Positions 55,140-63,896 of a stretch of DNA of 64,000 nucleotides are shown piece after piece (position 1 is the stretch's first letter; each line of letters starts with the position of its first letter). A model generated the notes under the pieces. The model ran no database searches and was not told the origin of the DNA. It saw only the letters and a list, made by a program, of their open reading frames with translations. The position numbers and the translations under genes are program-made. Source of the DNA: Oligoflexus sp. (GTDB taxonomy: Bacteria > Bdellovibrionota_B > Oligoflexia > Oligoflexales > Oligoflexaceae); the NCBI GenBank assembly GCA_014378195.1, contig JACMOC010000084.1, positions 28,469 to 92,468 of the forward strand. Direction: 5' to 3'.

Positions 55140-55454
55140 TTAGTCGTCTGGGTCGCCTTCGATTCGGATCTGGACATCGCCAAAGACCCGGCATTGACAG
55201 GCTAAACGTTCATTTTCATCGCAGCGCATGGCGCGGAGAAAATCCGCTTCCCTTTTTGTGGGAGGGCTCAGGTTTTCTGCGCCGCTTATTATTCTGAATA
55301 AGCATATTCCACAATCGGCTTCTTTGCAGTCGTATTCGATCAATTCCGTTTTTCTTTGGAGGGCCATAAGTCCGAGACCCGCCCTCAGGCTATGCTTCTC
55401 TTTTGCTGCAGCTCGCTCGATATCGACCACTACATCCTTACGTACTTCGCTCAT
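55140..55454 (-). CDS. Plant-type [2Fe-2S] ferredoxin
   Basis: 104 residues. Cluster ligands are C43, C48 and C51 (DCKEADCGIC) and C86 in RLACQC. It carries single electrons, partner unknown. The ATG at 55454 shares its A with the stop codon of ade (TGATG), so the two are translationally coupled. The SD is weak. An acidic C-terminus (EGDPDD) is usual for ferredoxins. Confidence 0.85.
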   Translation of the reverse strand: MSEVRKDVVVDIERAAAKEKHSLRAGLGLMALQRKTELIEYDCKEADCGICLFRIISGAENLSPPTKREADFLRAMRCDENERLACQCRVFGDVQIRIEGDPDD

Positions 55455-57229
55455 CAAACAGACTCACATATGACAGAGACTTTGCGGAAGGCGTCGACAT
55501 CGACCAGTCCGCGATCGGTTATTTTAAGAGAGGGGATAACGGGTAATGCAAGAAAGGATAGTTGTAGGAAAGGTTCGTCGAGAACACATCCTGCAGCGAC
55601 TGTCAGCGCCTTGAGGCGTCTTAGGCTTTCGGCAACCGCTTTAGGATTGTCGTCAGTCATGAGACCACCGATCGGCAAAGCCAGGGTTTCGAATCGACCA
55701 TCTTCGTGGACGACAACGATGCCGCCATCGATATCGATCAGTTTGTTGACGGCCCTGTTCAAGAGCTCGTCGGAACTGCCGACCGCGATAATATTGTGGG
55801 CATCATGGTTGATGCTGGTCGCAATAGCGCCATGTCGAATTCCAAATCCGCGCACAAATCCAAGACCAACCCGGCCGGTGTTGTGATGACGCTCAAATAC
55901 ACAGATTTTGAGGATGTCGCGCGCCAGGTCTTCCTTCAAGCCACTGTCGAATGTCTGGATTTCAAGCTTTTCCACGTGCGTTAGAATCTGATGGGGGATT
56001 ACATCGATGATACGCACCCGGTGTGTTGGCTCGGACGCGGGCATCTTAAAGGAGAGGGGTGTCGGGCGATCGAGATTGAGGTTTTTAGTCTGAGCGCCGA
56101 GCTTCGGTGAGAAAACCTTAAAGAGCTGATCAGCCTCAACTGCCTTGCCGCGCTTATAAACGACATCGATTGCAAAACCATTTTTCCAGAGGCCCTTGAT
56201 CGGCCGGATGAGATTGAAATCTGCAAGGTAGGCAGGCGCAAGAGCCCCCCGATCGGCAAGACCGTAGATCTTCGCTGCTGCATAACTCGCTGAGCGAAAC
56301 GCCACCTCCGGAGCGATATCCATAGCAAGAGCCATGTTGATGATGCAATTGATATGGCCTGCTTCTTCGATGTCCAGGGGATTTCTATCGTCGCTGCAAA
56401 AGGCGATATTCGCCGAAGTGTAGGCGTTGAGCAAGGGCAGGAGCTGATGAGCGTCTTTTGCGCAGGAGCCTTCCCGAATAAGGGTGTGAATGCCTTTGCT
56501 CATTTTTTCTTTGGCTTCGGCAGCCGTGGTGGATTCGTGACACGTGCATATCCCTGCGACAGCATAGGCATTCAAATCTTTGCCGCTTAAACCAGGACAA
56601 TGCCCGTCGAGCCGCATCGACTGAAAATCAAGTAGCTTTTGCAAAACATCGGAATCCTTGTGCAAAAGACCCGGGACATTCATCATTTCCGCCAAGCCCA
56701 GAACGCGTGGATGGGTGCGAAATTTTCGGAGGTCGGCTGCATACAGTTCGGCCCCTGGGCTCTCAAGCTCAAACTGGGGACTCGTGCTTGGAACGCAGCT
56801 TGGTACCATCACAAATATATCGAGCAGGAGTTTGTCGCTGGCTGCCAGGGCCCACTCAATGCCGGCACTGCCCTTGACGTTGGCGATTTCGTGCGGATCC
56901 CAGAGGACTGTCGTCGTCCCCGTCGGTAACACGGCTTCTTGAAAACGGGCCGGTGTCATCAGACTGCTTTCGATATGAACATGGGCATCGATAAAGCCCG
57001 GGACTGCGAATTGACCCGTTCCATCCGCTTCAGTCTTAGAGTGATACCCCTGGCCGATGGCGACGATGCGGCCGTCGGCCAGGACGAGATCACTCAGGAT
57101 GAATTCACCGGAAAAAACGTCTAGGATAGAAACATTGCGGATAATATGATCGGCGGGTTTGAGGCCTCGCGCCAGGTCTATCGCGCGTCCGAGAGCGAGT
57201 TTATCGTCGTAACGAGTTTTGTCTAACAT
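55454..57229 (-). CDS. ade: Adenine deaminase
   Basis: Metal-dependent hydrolase converting adenine to hypoxanthine. 591 residues, the normal length. PGFIDAHVHIESSL supplies metal-binding histidines, TTTVLWDPHEIANVKG follows, and NTGRVGLGFVRGFGIRHGA with EDGRFETLALPIGGLMTD forms the characteristic C-terminal part. Purine salvage. AAGGA precedes the ATG. First gene of the ade-ferredoxin-ChaN unit; its stop overlaps the ferredoxin start. Confidence 0.93.
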   Translation of the reverse strand: MLDKTRYDDKLALGRAIDLARGLKPADHIIRNVSILDVFSGEFILSDLVLADGRIVAIGQGYHSKTEADGTGQFAVPGFIDAHVHIESSLMTPARFQEAVLPTGTTTVLWDPHEIANVKGSAGIEWALAASDKLLLDIFVMVPSCVPSTSPQFELESPGAELYAADLRKFRTHPRVLGLAEMMNVPGLLHKDSDVLQKLLDFQSMRLDGHCPGLSGKDLNAYAVAGICTCHESTTAAEAKEKMSKGIHTLIREGSCAKDAHQLLPLLNAYTSANIAFCSDDRNPLDIEEAGHINCIINMALAMDIAPEVAFRSASYAAAKIYGLADRGALAPAYLADFNLIRPIKGLWKNGFAIDVVYKRGKAVEADQLFKVFSPKLGAQTKNLNLDRPTPLSFKMPASEPTHRVRIIDVIPHQILTHVEKLEIQTFDSGLKEDLARDILKICVFERHHNTGRVGLGFVRGFGIRHGAIATSINHDAHNIIAVGSSDELLNRAVNKLIDIDGGIVVVHEDGRFETLALPIGGLMTDDNPKAVAESLRRLKALTVAAGCVLDEPFLQLSFLALPVIPSLKITDRGLVDVDAFRKVSVICESV

Positions 57230-57244
57230 CAGCAGAAAATCCTT

Positions 57245-58126
57245 TTAGGACTGGGGCCACCACTTGGTCCTCACTTTGCCATCATTGGGGTAGCGAAGAA
57301 TTTTCATTGGCCCTTCATAACTAATCAGGGACGACAGTTCAGGATCTCTGAGGACATCGGCGACTTTGTACTCGACGTCATTGATGATCATCGTAGCCGC
57401 CATTAACCTCACGCCGTGACTGTAGTCCGCATACCAATTGCCATGCACGGTCGTGAGGGGCTGAATCGCCGTTCCCGACCTCAGATGCCAACCATAGATT
57501 GCCACGCGATTCGTCTTCCGGAGGAGGAGGTTGGTGATGACAATGTCTTTTTTGTGACCCGCTACCAAACCCTGAGGAACCTGATCGTGCAAACTCGCCT
57601 GTACAACTTTGTTATGACGGACGAGTTCTCCCACCGTAACCATTTGCGGTCCTGGCTTAAACGGCTGCGGATCTAGTTTTACACTTGCTGCATGGTAAAT
57701 GGCATCGACTATTTTCACAGTGGGGAGGAGGAGGCCAAATTGGTCGGCTATAGTCTGGGCACTCAAAGGCGTCATCGGTGTCCGGAGATAATCCTGGTTG
57801 GTGCCGACCCCCAGATAATCCGGGAGGACCCAAAGTGTCACCTCAGCTTGTTTTCCCGATCGTGTTTGGGAAACAAAGCGAACTTTGCTAAAATGTCTTA
57901 GAAACTCAGGAATGTTCCCCTGGCGGTACTGGTCGATGATTGCCTGCTCACGGCCCGACTCGTTAGCACCGAGCAGTTTGGTACCGAATGATGAGCCAGA
58001 AATGGCTTCAGCACTGCGTTTCGGGACGATCAGTTGAGGAGCTTCGAATGTTGGGGTTTGCGTTGCGCAAGAGACGCAAAATGCCAAAACGACTATCAAT
58101 AGCCTCAAAGATCGCACCATTCGCAT
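57245..58126 (-). CDS. Lipoprotein of unknown function, paralogue of 63030-63896
   Basis: 293 residues. Lipobox FCVSC (Cys20). Shared with the gene at 63030-63896: the LWVLPDYLGVG segment, LPTVKIVDAIYHAA, LVAGHKKDIV, VAIYGWHLRSG and YADYSHGVRLM. The conserved His, Asp and Lys in AGHKKD, GWH and YADYSHG suggest a hydrolase or metal-binding site, but I cannot name the family. AGGAG lies 4 nt from the ATG. It lies 16 bp upstream of ade on the same strand, so it may head that operon. Confidence 0.7.
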   Translation of the reverse strand: MRMVRSLRLLIVVLAFCVSCATQTPTFEAPQLIVPKRSAEAISGSSFGTKLLGANESGREQAIIDQYRQGNIPEFLRHFSKVRFVSQTRSGKQAEVTLWVLPDYLGVGTNQDYLRTPMTPLSAQTIADQFGLLLPTVKIVDAIYHAASVKLDPQPFKPGPQMVTVGELVRHNKVVQASLHDQVPQGLVAGHKKDIVITNLLLRKTNRVAIYGWHLRSGTAIQPLTTVHGNWYADYSHGVRLMAATMIINDVEYKVADVLRDPELSSLISYEGPMKILRYPNDGKVRTKWWPQS

Positions 58127-58305
58127 CTTGCTCCTTTAACTTGCTGTTGGATCTGAACCATTTTAGGCTAGATGAATGGAAAAATCGCCAATCAATCGAA
58201 TCTATTACAGTACCAAATATGAGAATTTTTGTTTTTTTCTTAGGTGAAACTTGGAAATGGCGATAAATTCATCGTTCCTCCTTTATTTTCAGAGCGGACA
58301 TCATT

Positions 58306-60213
58306 ATGCGCGAGACGAGTCAGATCTCACATCGACGGCCCCGATTCCCAAAACTTATCCAAAATCTGCTTTTGGCCACCCTCGCGCTTGGTTCGGCGAG
58401 TGTCTGGGCGCAAGAGGTTGAACAGGAGCAGATGATTTGTCGCGACATGGGCGATATATTTTGTACCCTGGACGAGTTTTCTGAGACGGTGACGCCGGCT
58501 ACGACCGGTCTTGGGGCCAAGCCCGGTCCTGCACCGACGGAAAAGCAGAAATCGCGCAATGATCGCAGTGTCATTGACCTTCAGCAGTCACGCCTTGAGA
58601 CCACTCTTGATCTAAGAGGGCAACAGGGTCTGCCTCAGGAAGTGCGCCTTATCAATCTCAATCCGGATGTTGGGGCTTGGTATTTGCTGAAATTGGTTTG
58701 GAATCCCCAACGAATCGAGTGGTTTCACCTCGAAAACGGTAAGGGCAAAGATCTCAGCGTCGAACTTTCATCTACCTATCATAACGGCATCGTGCTCATT
58801 AATGCTAATGGAGATCGACAACAGTGTGATCTCTGGGGACAATCAGCACATTCTGCGCTTTATTCCGCACGAAGTGCAAATACACCCTACGCTAAACTCT
58901 GTGGTATCGACCTTTATCTACGGAATAAGATCGACGGGTATAAAACGACCAAGGAATGGGTCGTTGAGTTCCTGAGATCTAACATTGCCGGCGGCGAGAC
59001 GATCACGACCATCGTCAAGGAAACGGTTTATAAGGACAGCTTCCTCATTCATTCCGAGGGCGGCGTGACCAAGGAGACCGCGATTGATCTACCGGATGCT
59101 CCGGAGCCGGCCCAAGTCAGTGCCAGTTATAAAGGCGAGCAGATCACGACTAAAGAACTGGGGATAGCCGTCGAAGGCAGTAAAAGTGATGCTTTGGATG
59201 CGGGCCGCTGGTATCGAAGCGCCAACCAGCCTGGCGTTTTTGTGAGCGCTATTGAGCCCCGTGCGATCGATGAAAATCTCTTGAAGAGTAACAGCGATTA
59301 CGTCAAACCCCTCGATAATGTCGAAATGGGCGCCGCGGCTTATCTTGTTGCTTTTGATATCGGCGCCTTCGATTTGAGTTTTGCCGTGGGAACAGACCAC
59401 CCGGCAGTCGGTTGGTCCGATCGTGTTCTTCCGGAAGTGCGGGATACAGCTTTAAAAGGCCCGGATGGTTTCCAGACGATCGCGCCCCTCACGGCAACCG
59501 GCCTGGTTCCGCCTTACCTCCATGATCGCGTCGCGGGTATCTTTACGGGTGGATTCAAAAGAGATCATGGCGCTTTCCATTGGGGCGAACTCGCGAAACA
59601 AAATCGGGGGTCGCACTATGGCTTTGTCGAAAATGGTGTGGTGTTGAGTGAGCTTCAGCCCGAGCTGTCGACTCTGGTTGTTTACAAAGATGGACAGATC
59701 GATTTTAAAACGTGGAAGGACATCGACAACGAAACGATCAGCCGCGTTCGTTTCGCTCGTCAGAACGGTGTGCCCATCATCGATTACGATCCAGTTCAGA
59801 AAAAAGGGGTTCCCGGGCGTTATGTGAGTAACTGGACTCTTGGCAACTGGTCGGGATCTCAGGACCGAAAATTTCGGAGTTTGCGAGCCGGGATCTGTTT
59901 GCAAAATCGTGGCGTTCGTAAATTTTTGATCTACGGATACTTTTCGAGCATGACTCCGACGGCCATGGCGCGCGTGTTTCAGGCTTATAACTGCAGTTAT
60001 GCGATGCATCTTGATATGAATGCACTTGAGCATACCTACATGGCCCTTTACCCACCGGTTAAGCCAGGTCAGGAGCGAATTCCCCAGCATCTGGTGCGCG
60101 GTATGAAAGTGCTTGATGAGCGTTTTAAAGGAAATGTGCCGCGATATATGGGCTATCCTGACAATCGCGACTTTTTCTACTTCACCCGTAAGCCAGTCCA
60201 AAAGACTCAGTAA
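58306..60213 (+). CDS. Secreted phosphodiester-glycosidase-like protein
   Basis: 635 residues. Signal peptide with a twin-arginine-like RRPRF, ending SVWAQ (about 36). Residues 90-250 are a beta-rich N-domain. The C-terminal 300 residues resemble the NAGPA/DUF2233 phosphodiester glycosidase fold: GIFTGGFKRDHGAFHW, HYGFVENG, AGICLQNRGVRKFLIYGYF, and YAMHLDMNALEHTYMALY at the place where NAGPA proteins have an LDGGGS loop. Here the G-rich catalytic segment is replaced, so activity is uncertain. Its substrate is unknown, perhaps cell-wall sugar-phosphate. The SD is weak. Confidence 0.6.
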   Translation: MRETSQISHRRPRFPKLIQNLLLATLALGSASVWAQEVEQEQMICRDMGDIFCTLDEFSETVTPATTGLGAKPGPAPTEKQKSRNDRSVIDLQQSRLETTLDLRGQQGLPQEVRLINLNPDVGAWYLLKLVWNPQRIEWFHLENGKGKDLSVELSSTYHNGIVLINANGDRQQCDLWGQSAHSALYSARSANTPYAKLCGIDLYLRNKIDGYKTTKEWVVEFLRSNIAGGETITTIVKETVYKDSFLIHSEGGVTKETAIDLPDAPEPAQVSASYKGEQITTKELGIAVEGSKSDALDAGRWYRSANQPGVFVSAIEPRAIDENLLKSNSDYVKPLDNVEMGAAAYLVAFDIGAFDLSFAVGTDHPAVGWSDRVLPEVRDTALKGPDGFQTIAPLTATGLVPPYLHDRVAGIFTGGFKRDHGAFHWGELAKQNRGSHYGFVENGVVLSELQPELSTLVVYKDGQIDFKTWKDIDNETISRVRFARQNGVPIIDYDPVQKKGVPGRYVSNWTLGNWSGSQDRKFRSLRAGICLQNRGVRKFLIYGYFSSMTPTAMARVFQAYNCSYAMHLDMNALEHTYMALYPPVKPGQERIPQHLVRGMKVLDERFKGNVPRYMGYPDNRDFFYFTRKPVQKTQ

Positions 60214-60359
60214 AAGTCTGAATCGTCAATAAAATCAACGTCTAGTCCCACGTGGCCTAGGCGTTTTCTTCGTTTTTATTCCATTTTCGTCTTTTTAACT
60301 TTTATGCTAGGGTACCCCCCTATAGCACCGAGGACTATTTTCTTTTCAAGGATAATTTT

Positions 60360-60842
60360 ATGATCGCAGCACAAAACTCTGTTGTTCTGATGGACTACAC
60401 GGTGAAAGACGAAGAAGGCACCATCATCGATACGTCGTCGGGCCACGAGCCACTCGCATTCATCGTTGGATTGGGGAATATCATTCCTGGCCTCGAGCGT
60501 GAATTTATCGGCAAGAAAAAAGGCGATGCTTTCACCGTTACCGTGAAACCGGAAGACGGTTACGGCGATAAAGACGACACACTCGTTGAAACTGTGCCGC
60601 GCGCCCAGTTCGCTGGCGTTAAAAACCTCGGTGTTGGCATGCAGCTTCAAGCCCAGACAGATGATGACACTATGGTTGTCACTGTGATCAAGCTTACAGA
60701 TTCCGAAGTGACCGTTGACGCCAACCATCCTCTCGCTGGCAAGACACTGAGCTTCGACGTTAAAGTTGTCGATGTACGCGCTCCAACTGAAGAAGAGATG
60801 AGCCATGGTCATGTACACGGTACGGGCGGCCACCACCACTAA
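60360..60842 (+). CDS. slyD: SlyD-type FKBP peptidyl-prolyl isomerase
   Basis: 160 residues. FKBP domain split by an IF insert, as in SlyD: VLMDYTVKDEEGTIIDTS, HEPLAFIVGLGNIIPGLE, DGYGDKDDTLVE, and the His-rich tail MSHGHVHGTGGHHH for metal binding. Cytoplasmic folding and nickel handling are the known roles. AAGGA lies 8 nt before the ATG. Ends in a strong terminator. Confidence 0.95.
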   Translation: MIAAQNSVVLMDYTVKDEEGTIIDTSSGHEPLAFIVGLGNIIPGLEREFIGKKKGDAFTVTVKPEDGYGDKDDTLVETVPRAQFAGVKNLGVGMQLQAQTDDDTMVVTVIKLTDSEVTVDANHPLAGKTLSFDVKVVDVRAPTEEEMSHGHVHGTGGHHH

Positions 60843-60865
60843 GCCCTGAACTTATTGTTATATTA

Positions 60866-60894
60866 ACCCGGCGCAATCGAAGCCGGGTTTTTTG
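60866..60894 (+). terminator. Intrinsic terminator after slyD
   Basis: AACCCGGC (60866-60873) pairs with GCCGGGTT (60883-60890) around a 9-nt loop, followed by TTTTTT. It starts 24 bp after the slyD stop. Confidence 0.9.
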
Positions 60895-60925
60895 CGTTTA
60901 AAATCACCAAACTATTCTTACAAAA

Positions 60926-60951
60926 AGAGCCACGTTGAAAAACGTGGCTCT
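60926..60951 (-). terminator. Intrinsic terminator after the transglutaminase lipoprotein gene
   Basis: AGAGCCACGTT (60926-60936) pairs with AACGTGGCTCT (60941-60951) with a GAAA loop on the plus strand. Read on the minus strand, the stem is followed by TTTTG, 24 bp after the stop of the gene. Confidence 0.85.
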
Positions 60952-60974
60952 TGTCTTATTTGATGCGTTTAAGC

Positions 60975-62852
60975 TTAAAGCGCACAGCGTGAGTAAGAAA
61001 TCGTTTGTGTGATAACGCCTTGTCGACCCAGTTTGATCGGGGCCTGAACCGAACCATCGACTTTGTCGCTTAATGAGCAGTCGTGAATTTTTTTGATGAT
61101 GGCCGGATATCCTGTACGAAGATAGTCCGGAGCATTTTTCAAGTCGGGTTCAACTTTTTTGGTAAAACCAAAAAGGAAGTCCGGGTTCTCGTGGGTTTTA
61201 AGGCTTGAGAGGGTTCCCCATTCGCCGCCTATCAACTTTTTGTTTGCATCAAATTCCAGTGTATATTGATACGTCGTGGATAGGAATTGCTGCTCGTCAA
61301 AGTCAACGCCGTCCTGCGTATAGGAGAACCGAGGAGCGCTTGGCTCGCCGGACCAGGACACGACAGCCGTGACTTCGGCTACATAGGCTGTGCCTGGGGC
61401 GCGATAAGCATGGGCCACATCGCTTGCCGCGATAGCATTGACGTCTTGTAGAGCGCCAATGGCAAACTTTGCCTTACCGACTGGTTGGTTCCAGACCTGG
61501 GCTGACTGAGTGCGGTCCATAACAAAACCAATGTTGTTTTTGCCGATGTTCTCAACGAGGAGAGCATGGAAACTTGCGGGATTCGTATCCCAGCAGCCGT
61601 AGAAATCTACGCCGCTTGCCATTGTCGCCGGTTTGGCAACCGCTTTGCCTTCTGCCTGTGCGAAAGCATCCGCTTCGTTGTAGGTCAGAGCGTAGTTTTT
61701 GCCTGACTGAAGGAGATAAGCGTATTTTGCTGCACCATTGGTCCATTCGCTTTCGAGTACGACGCGAAAGAGTGAGATTTTCCCCGAAGTACGGGGATAG
61801 TCCTGAACTACGGTAAATTCGCCGCTACGACTCCGGCCGTTTTCGTCGATGTAGTTCATCGAACCACCAACGGCGCGTCCGTTGGCATTACTTGGAACGC
61901 CTTTGGAAGGTTCGGTGAGATTTTTCTCACAGCGACGGCCTATGAAGAATTGCTCATCGTTATTCGCTTGAGCCCAGGTTTTGTCGAGGAGAGCGCGGAT
62001 GTCGCCTTCGGTGAAGATCAGGTCTTTGGGTTTGTCGTTGCTGTGGCCAACATTAACGCTGACGATTACACCGTGTTTAGGTTCGTCCTCCATAACTGCG
62101 GCCGGAGCCCAGCCGTGGCAAATGCCTTCCCAAGACCAATCAGCGCCACCGGTATCTTCACCAGGAAAATTGTTAGAGGCGTTTGAACTGATGTCGAGAT
62201 AGTTTGTGAACCCCTCCATCGCGAGCGGCGAAAGTTCGGACACTAGCGCTGATTTGAGATGCGAAACAAGGAAACCGCCTTTGATGGCTTCGAGATATTT
62301 TTTTGCGAGATGGCGTTTTGCCGAGGAACGTTCTTGAGTCGTGCCGTCATTCGTATCTTTCCAGTCACGATCGAGCTTAATCAGACTCAAAAGGTCGAGA
62401 TTGTGATTTGCAAGGTTCAATTTTTTGAGCGAACGGTAGGCGATATCAAATTTTTCAGCGGGCGCGAGATTTACGCTTAATGTGGGATTGGTGGTGTCGA
62501 TCTCTTCCGCCTGCGTTTTGAAATAGGCGCCGACGCGGAAATCTGCATAGGAATCGATATTTGCTTCGTCGTTGGAGCGTATAGGCCCCCAGCGTCTGGC
62601 GAGGTTTTTATTCACTGTCGCCCAGTAGGTGTCAGTCCACGGGCGTTTGTCGTTACCCGCAGCATCCTTGAGTTCGACTTTAGGAAAGCTTAAAAGCTCA
62701 TCGTAGGTCGGCATTTGCGAAAGGCCGTACTGGGTGATGAGGTTGTTCGCCGCGTCGATCTGCTGTTTTGTATGACTGACTGGAGTCGAAACGCGAGAGC
62801 AGGATAGGGCAAACAGGAGGCCCAGAGATACGAGAAGGCGGCTTTTCATCAT
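60975..62852 (-). CDS. GP42-type transglutaminase-like lipoprotein
   Basis: 625 residues from ATG 62852 (second ATG 62849). Lipobox ALSC (Cys18). The family hallmark is EGICHGWAPAA with Cys245, then CWDTNPASFHALLVENIG with Cys420, Asp422 and His429, and FVMDRTQSAQVWNQPVGK, as in the Phytophthora GP42-type transglutaminase elicitor family, known also in bacteria. It may crosslink Gln to Lys in proteins outside the cell. A region of about 100 residues (about 308-418) sits between the two motif blocks. AAGG precedes the start. Confidence 0.75.
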   Translation of the reverse strand: MMKSRLLVSLGLLFALSCSRVSTPVSHTKQQIDAANNLITQYGLSQMPTYDELLSFPKVELKDAAGNDKRPWTDTYWATVNKNLARRWGPIRSNDEANIDSYADFRVGAYFKTQAEEIDTTNPTLSVNLAPAEKFDIAYRSLKKLNLANHNLDLLSLIKLDRDWKDTNDGTTQERSSAKRHLAKKYLEAIKGGFLVSHLKSALVSELSPLAMEGFTNYLDISSNASNNFPGEDTGGADWSWEGICHGWAPAAVMEDEPKHGVIVSVNVGHSNDKPKDLIFTEGDIRALLDKTWAQANNDEQFFIGRRCEKNLTEPSKGVPSNANGRAVGGSMNYIDENGRSRSGEFTVVQDYPRTSGKISLFRVVLESEWTNGAAKYAYLLQSGKNYALTYNEADAFAQAEGKAVAKPATMASGVDFYGCWDTNPASFHALLVENIGKNNIGFVMDRTQSAQVWNQPVGKAKFAIGALQDVNAIAASDVAHAYRAPGTAYVAEVTAVVSWSGEPSAPRFSYTQDGVDFDEQQFLSTTYQYTLEFDANKKLIGGEWGTLSSLKTHENPDFLFGFTKKVEPDLKNAPDYLRTGYPAIIKKIHDCSLSDKVDGSVQAPIKLGRQGVITQTISYSRCAL

Positions 62853-62986
62853 GAGACCTTTTTTAAATAAAGCAGGAGGTTTACACCTCAAATCTAGTCT
62901 GGTTGGCGTGCTTTATAAGATGGGGTGTCTTGACTTGCAATGGGTAATTCGTGGGAATGGCAAAAAAGATGAGCGATTTGAGCAGT

Positions 62987-63020
62987 CTGGCCAATCAAGG
63001 TGATTAACTTGATTGGCCAG
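62987..63020 (-). terminator. 13-bp hairpin downstream of the 63030 gene
   Basis: CTGGCCAATCAAG pairs perfectly with CTTGATTGGCCAG around an 8-nt loop, 10 nt after the stop codon of the minus-strand gene. The only U-run on the minus strand precedes the stem, so it is not a classic terminator. It may protect the mRNA end or be a dyad. Confidence 0.45.
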
Positions 63021-63029
63021 TCTAAAAAA

Positions 63030-63896
63030 TTAAGGGTGGCTTGCGAGGGCGATATTGCTATGCATGGTTTTCATACGGCTAATTTGAGGTATTACGCCTT
63101 CTGAGCTCAAGAGCGACGCGTAGGACTTATTCTCTAAGATGTCCCGTAGGTCGAGTTGAGCTGTGCCAAGCTGTACGTGATTGGAGACCAGACGTATGCC
63201 ATGGCTGTAATCGGCGTAACCGGCAGCGTGGGCCGTCGAGAGTTGTTGAATCGGATCTGTACTGCTGCGGTGCCATCCGTAGATCGCTATTGAGCCCGGT
63301 TTGCGAAGGACGCGGCGACTTTGAACGACATCTTTTTTGTGGCCAGCGACGAGGAGACCCGGTGCATATTTGGAGGTAAGGATCTGGCCGCGAAGCATTT
63401 CATTGTGGAGGACGATATTCGCAGTGGAAGAGATGTTGGATTTGCAGACGATCGGCATGGGCGTGAGTTTGACCTGAGCCTGGTTGTAGATATCATCGAC
63501 CATTTTTTTGGTTGGCAGTGACAGATCAAGCTTTTCGCTGAGTTTCTCTATGCTGTACATGTTCAGCGGTACGCGGATGAAATCTGAGTCCGAACCGATC
63601 GCGATATAGTCAGGAAGTGTCCAATATCGAAGTGTCTGGCCGCGGTATGGACCGGCAGTCAGCTTCATGTCTATGGGAGTAAGTTTGCGGAGGAAACTAG
63701 GGATGTTACCGAGAAGGATCTCCTGGACCATCGCCTGTTCGCGGCGGCCGCCATCCATATGTGCGATCTTTTTCATGAAGGCAGAACCTGTGAGAGCGGT
63801 CTGAGACCTTGCCGGAAGGTTAAGGGGTTGCTCGTCTTGCGCCTGGGCAAGTGAACCCCACATAACAAAAAGGAGATAGAAGTAGATGATTTTCAC
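63030..63896 (-). CDS. Secreted protein of unknown function, paralogue of 57245-58126
   Basis: 288 residues. Signal peptide MKIIYFYLLFVMWGSLAQAQ, with no lipobox. Same family as the 57245 lipoprotein: WTLPDYIAIGSDSDFIRVP, LPTKKMVDDIYNQAQ, LLVAGHKKDVV, IAIYGWHRSS and YADYSHGIRLV. The start is GTG 63896 with GAGGA 6 nt upstream. A hairpin at 62987 lies after its stop. The role is unknown; by position it belongs with the secreted-protein block. Confidence 0.7.
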   Translation of the reverse strand: MKIIYFYLLFVMWGSLAQAQDEQPLNLPARSQTALTGSAFMKKIAHMDGGRREQAMVQEILLGNIPSFLRKLTPIDMKLTAGPYRGQTLRYWTLPDYIAIGSDSDFIRVPLNMYSIEKLSEKLDLSLPTKKMVDDIYNQAQVKLTPMPIVCKSNISSTANIVLHNEMLRGQILTSKYAPGLLVAGHKKDVVQSRRVLRKPGSIAIYGWHRSSTDPIQQLSTAHAAGYADYSHGIRLVSNHVQLGTAQLDLRDILENKSYASLLSSEGVIPQISRMKTMHSNIALASHP

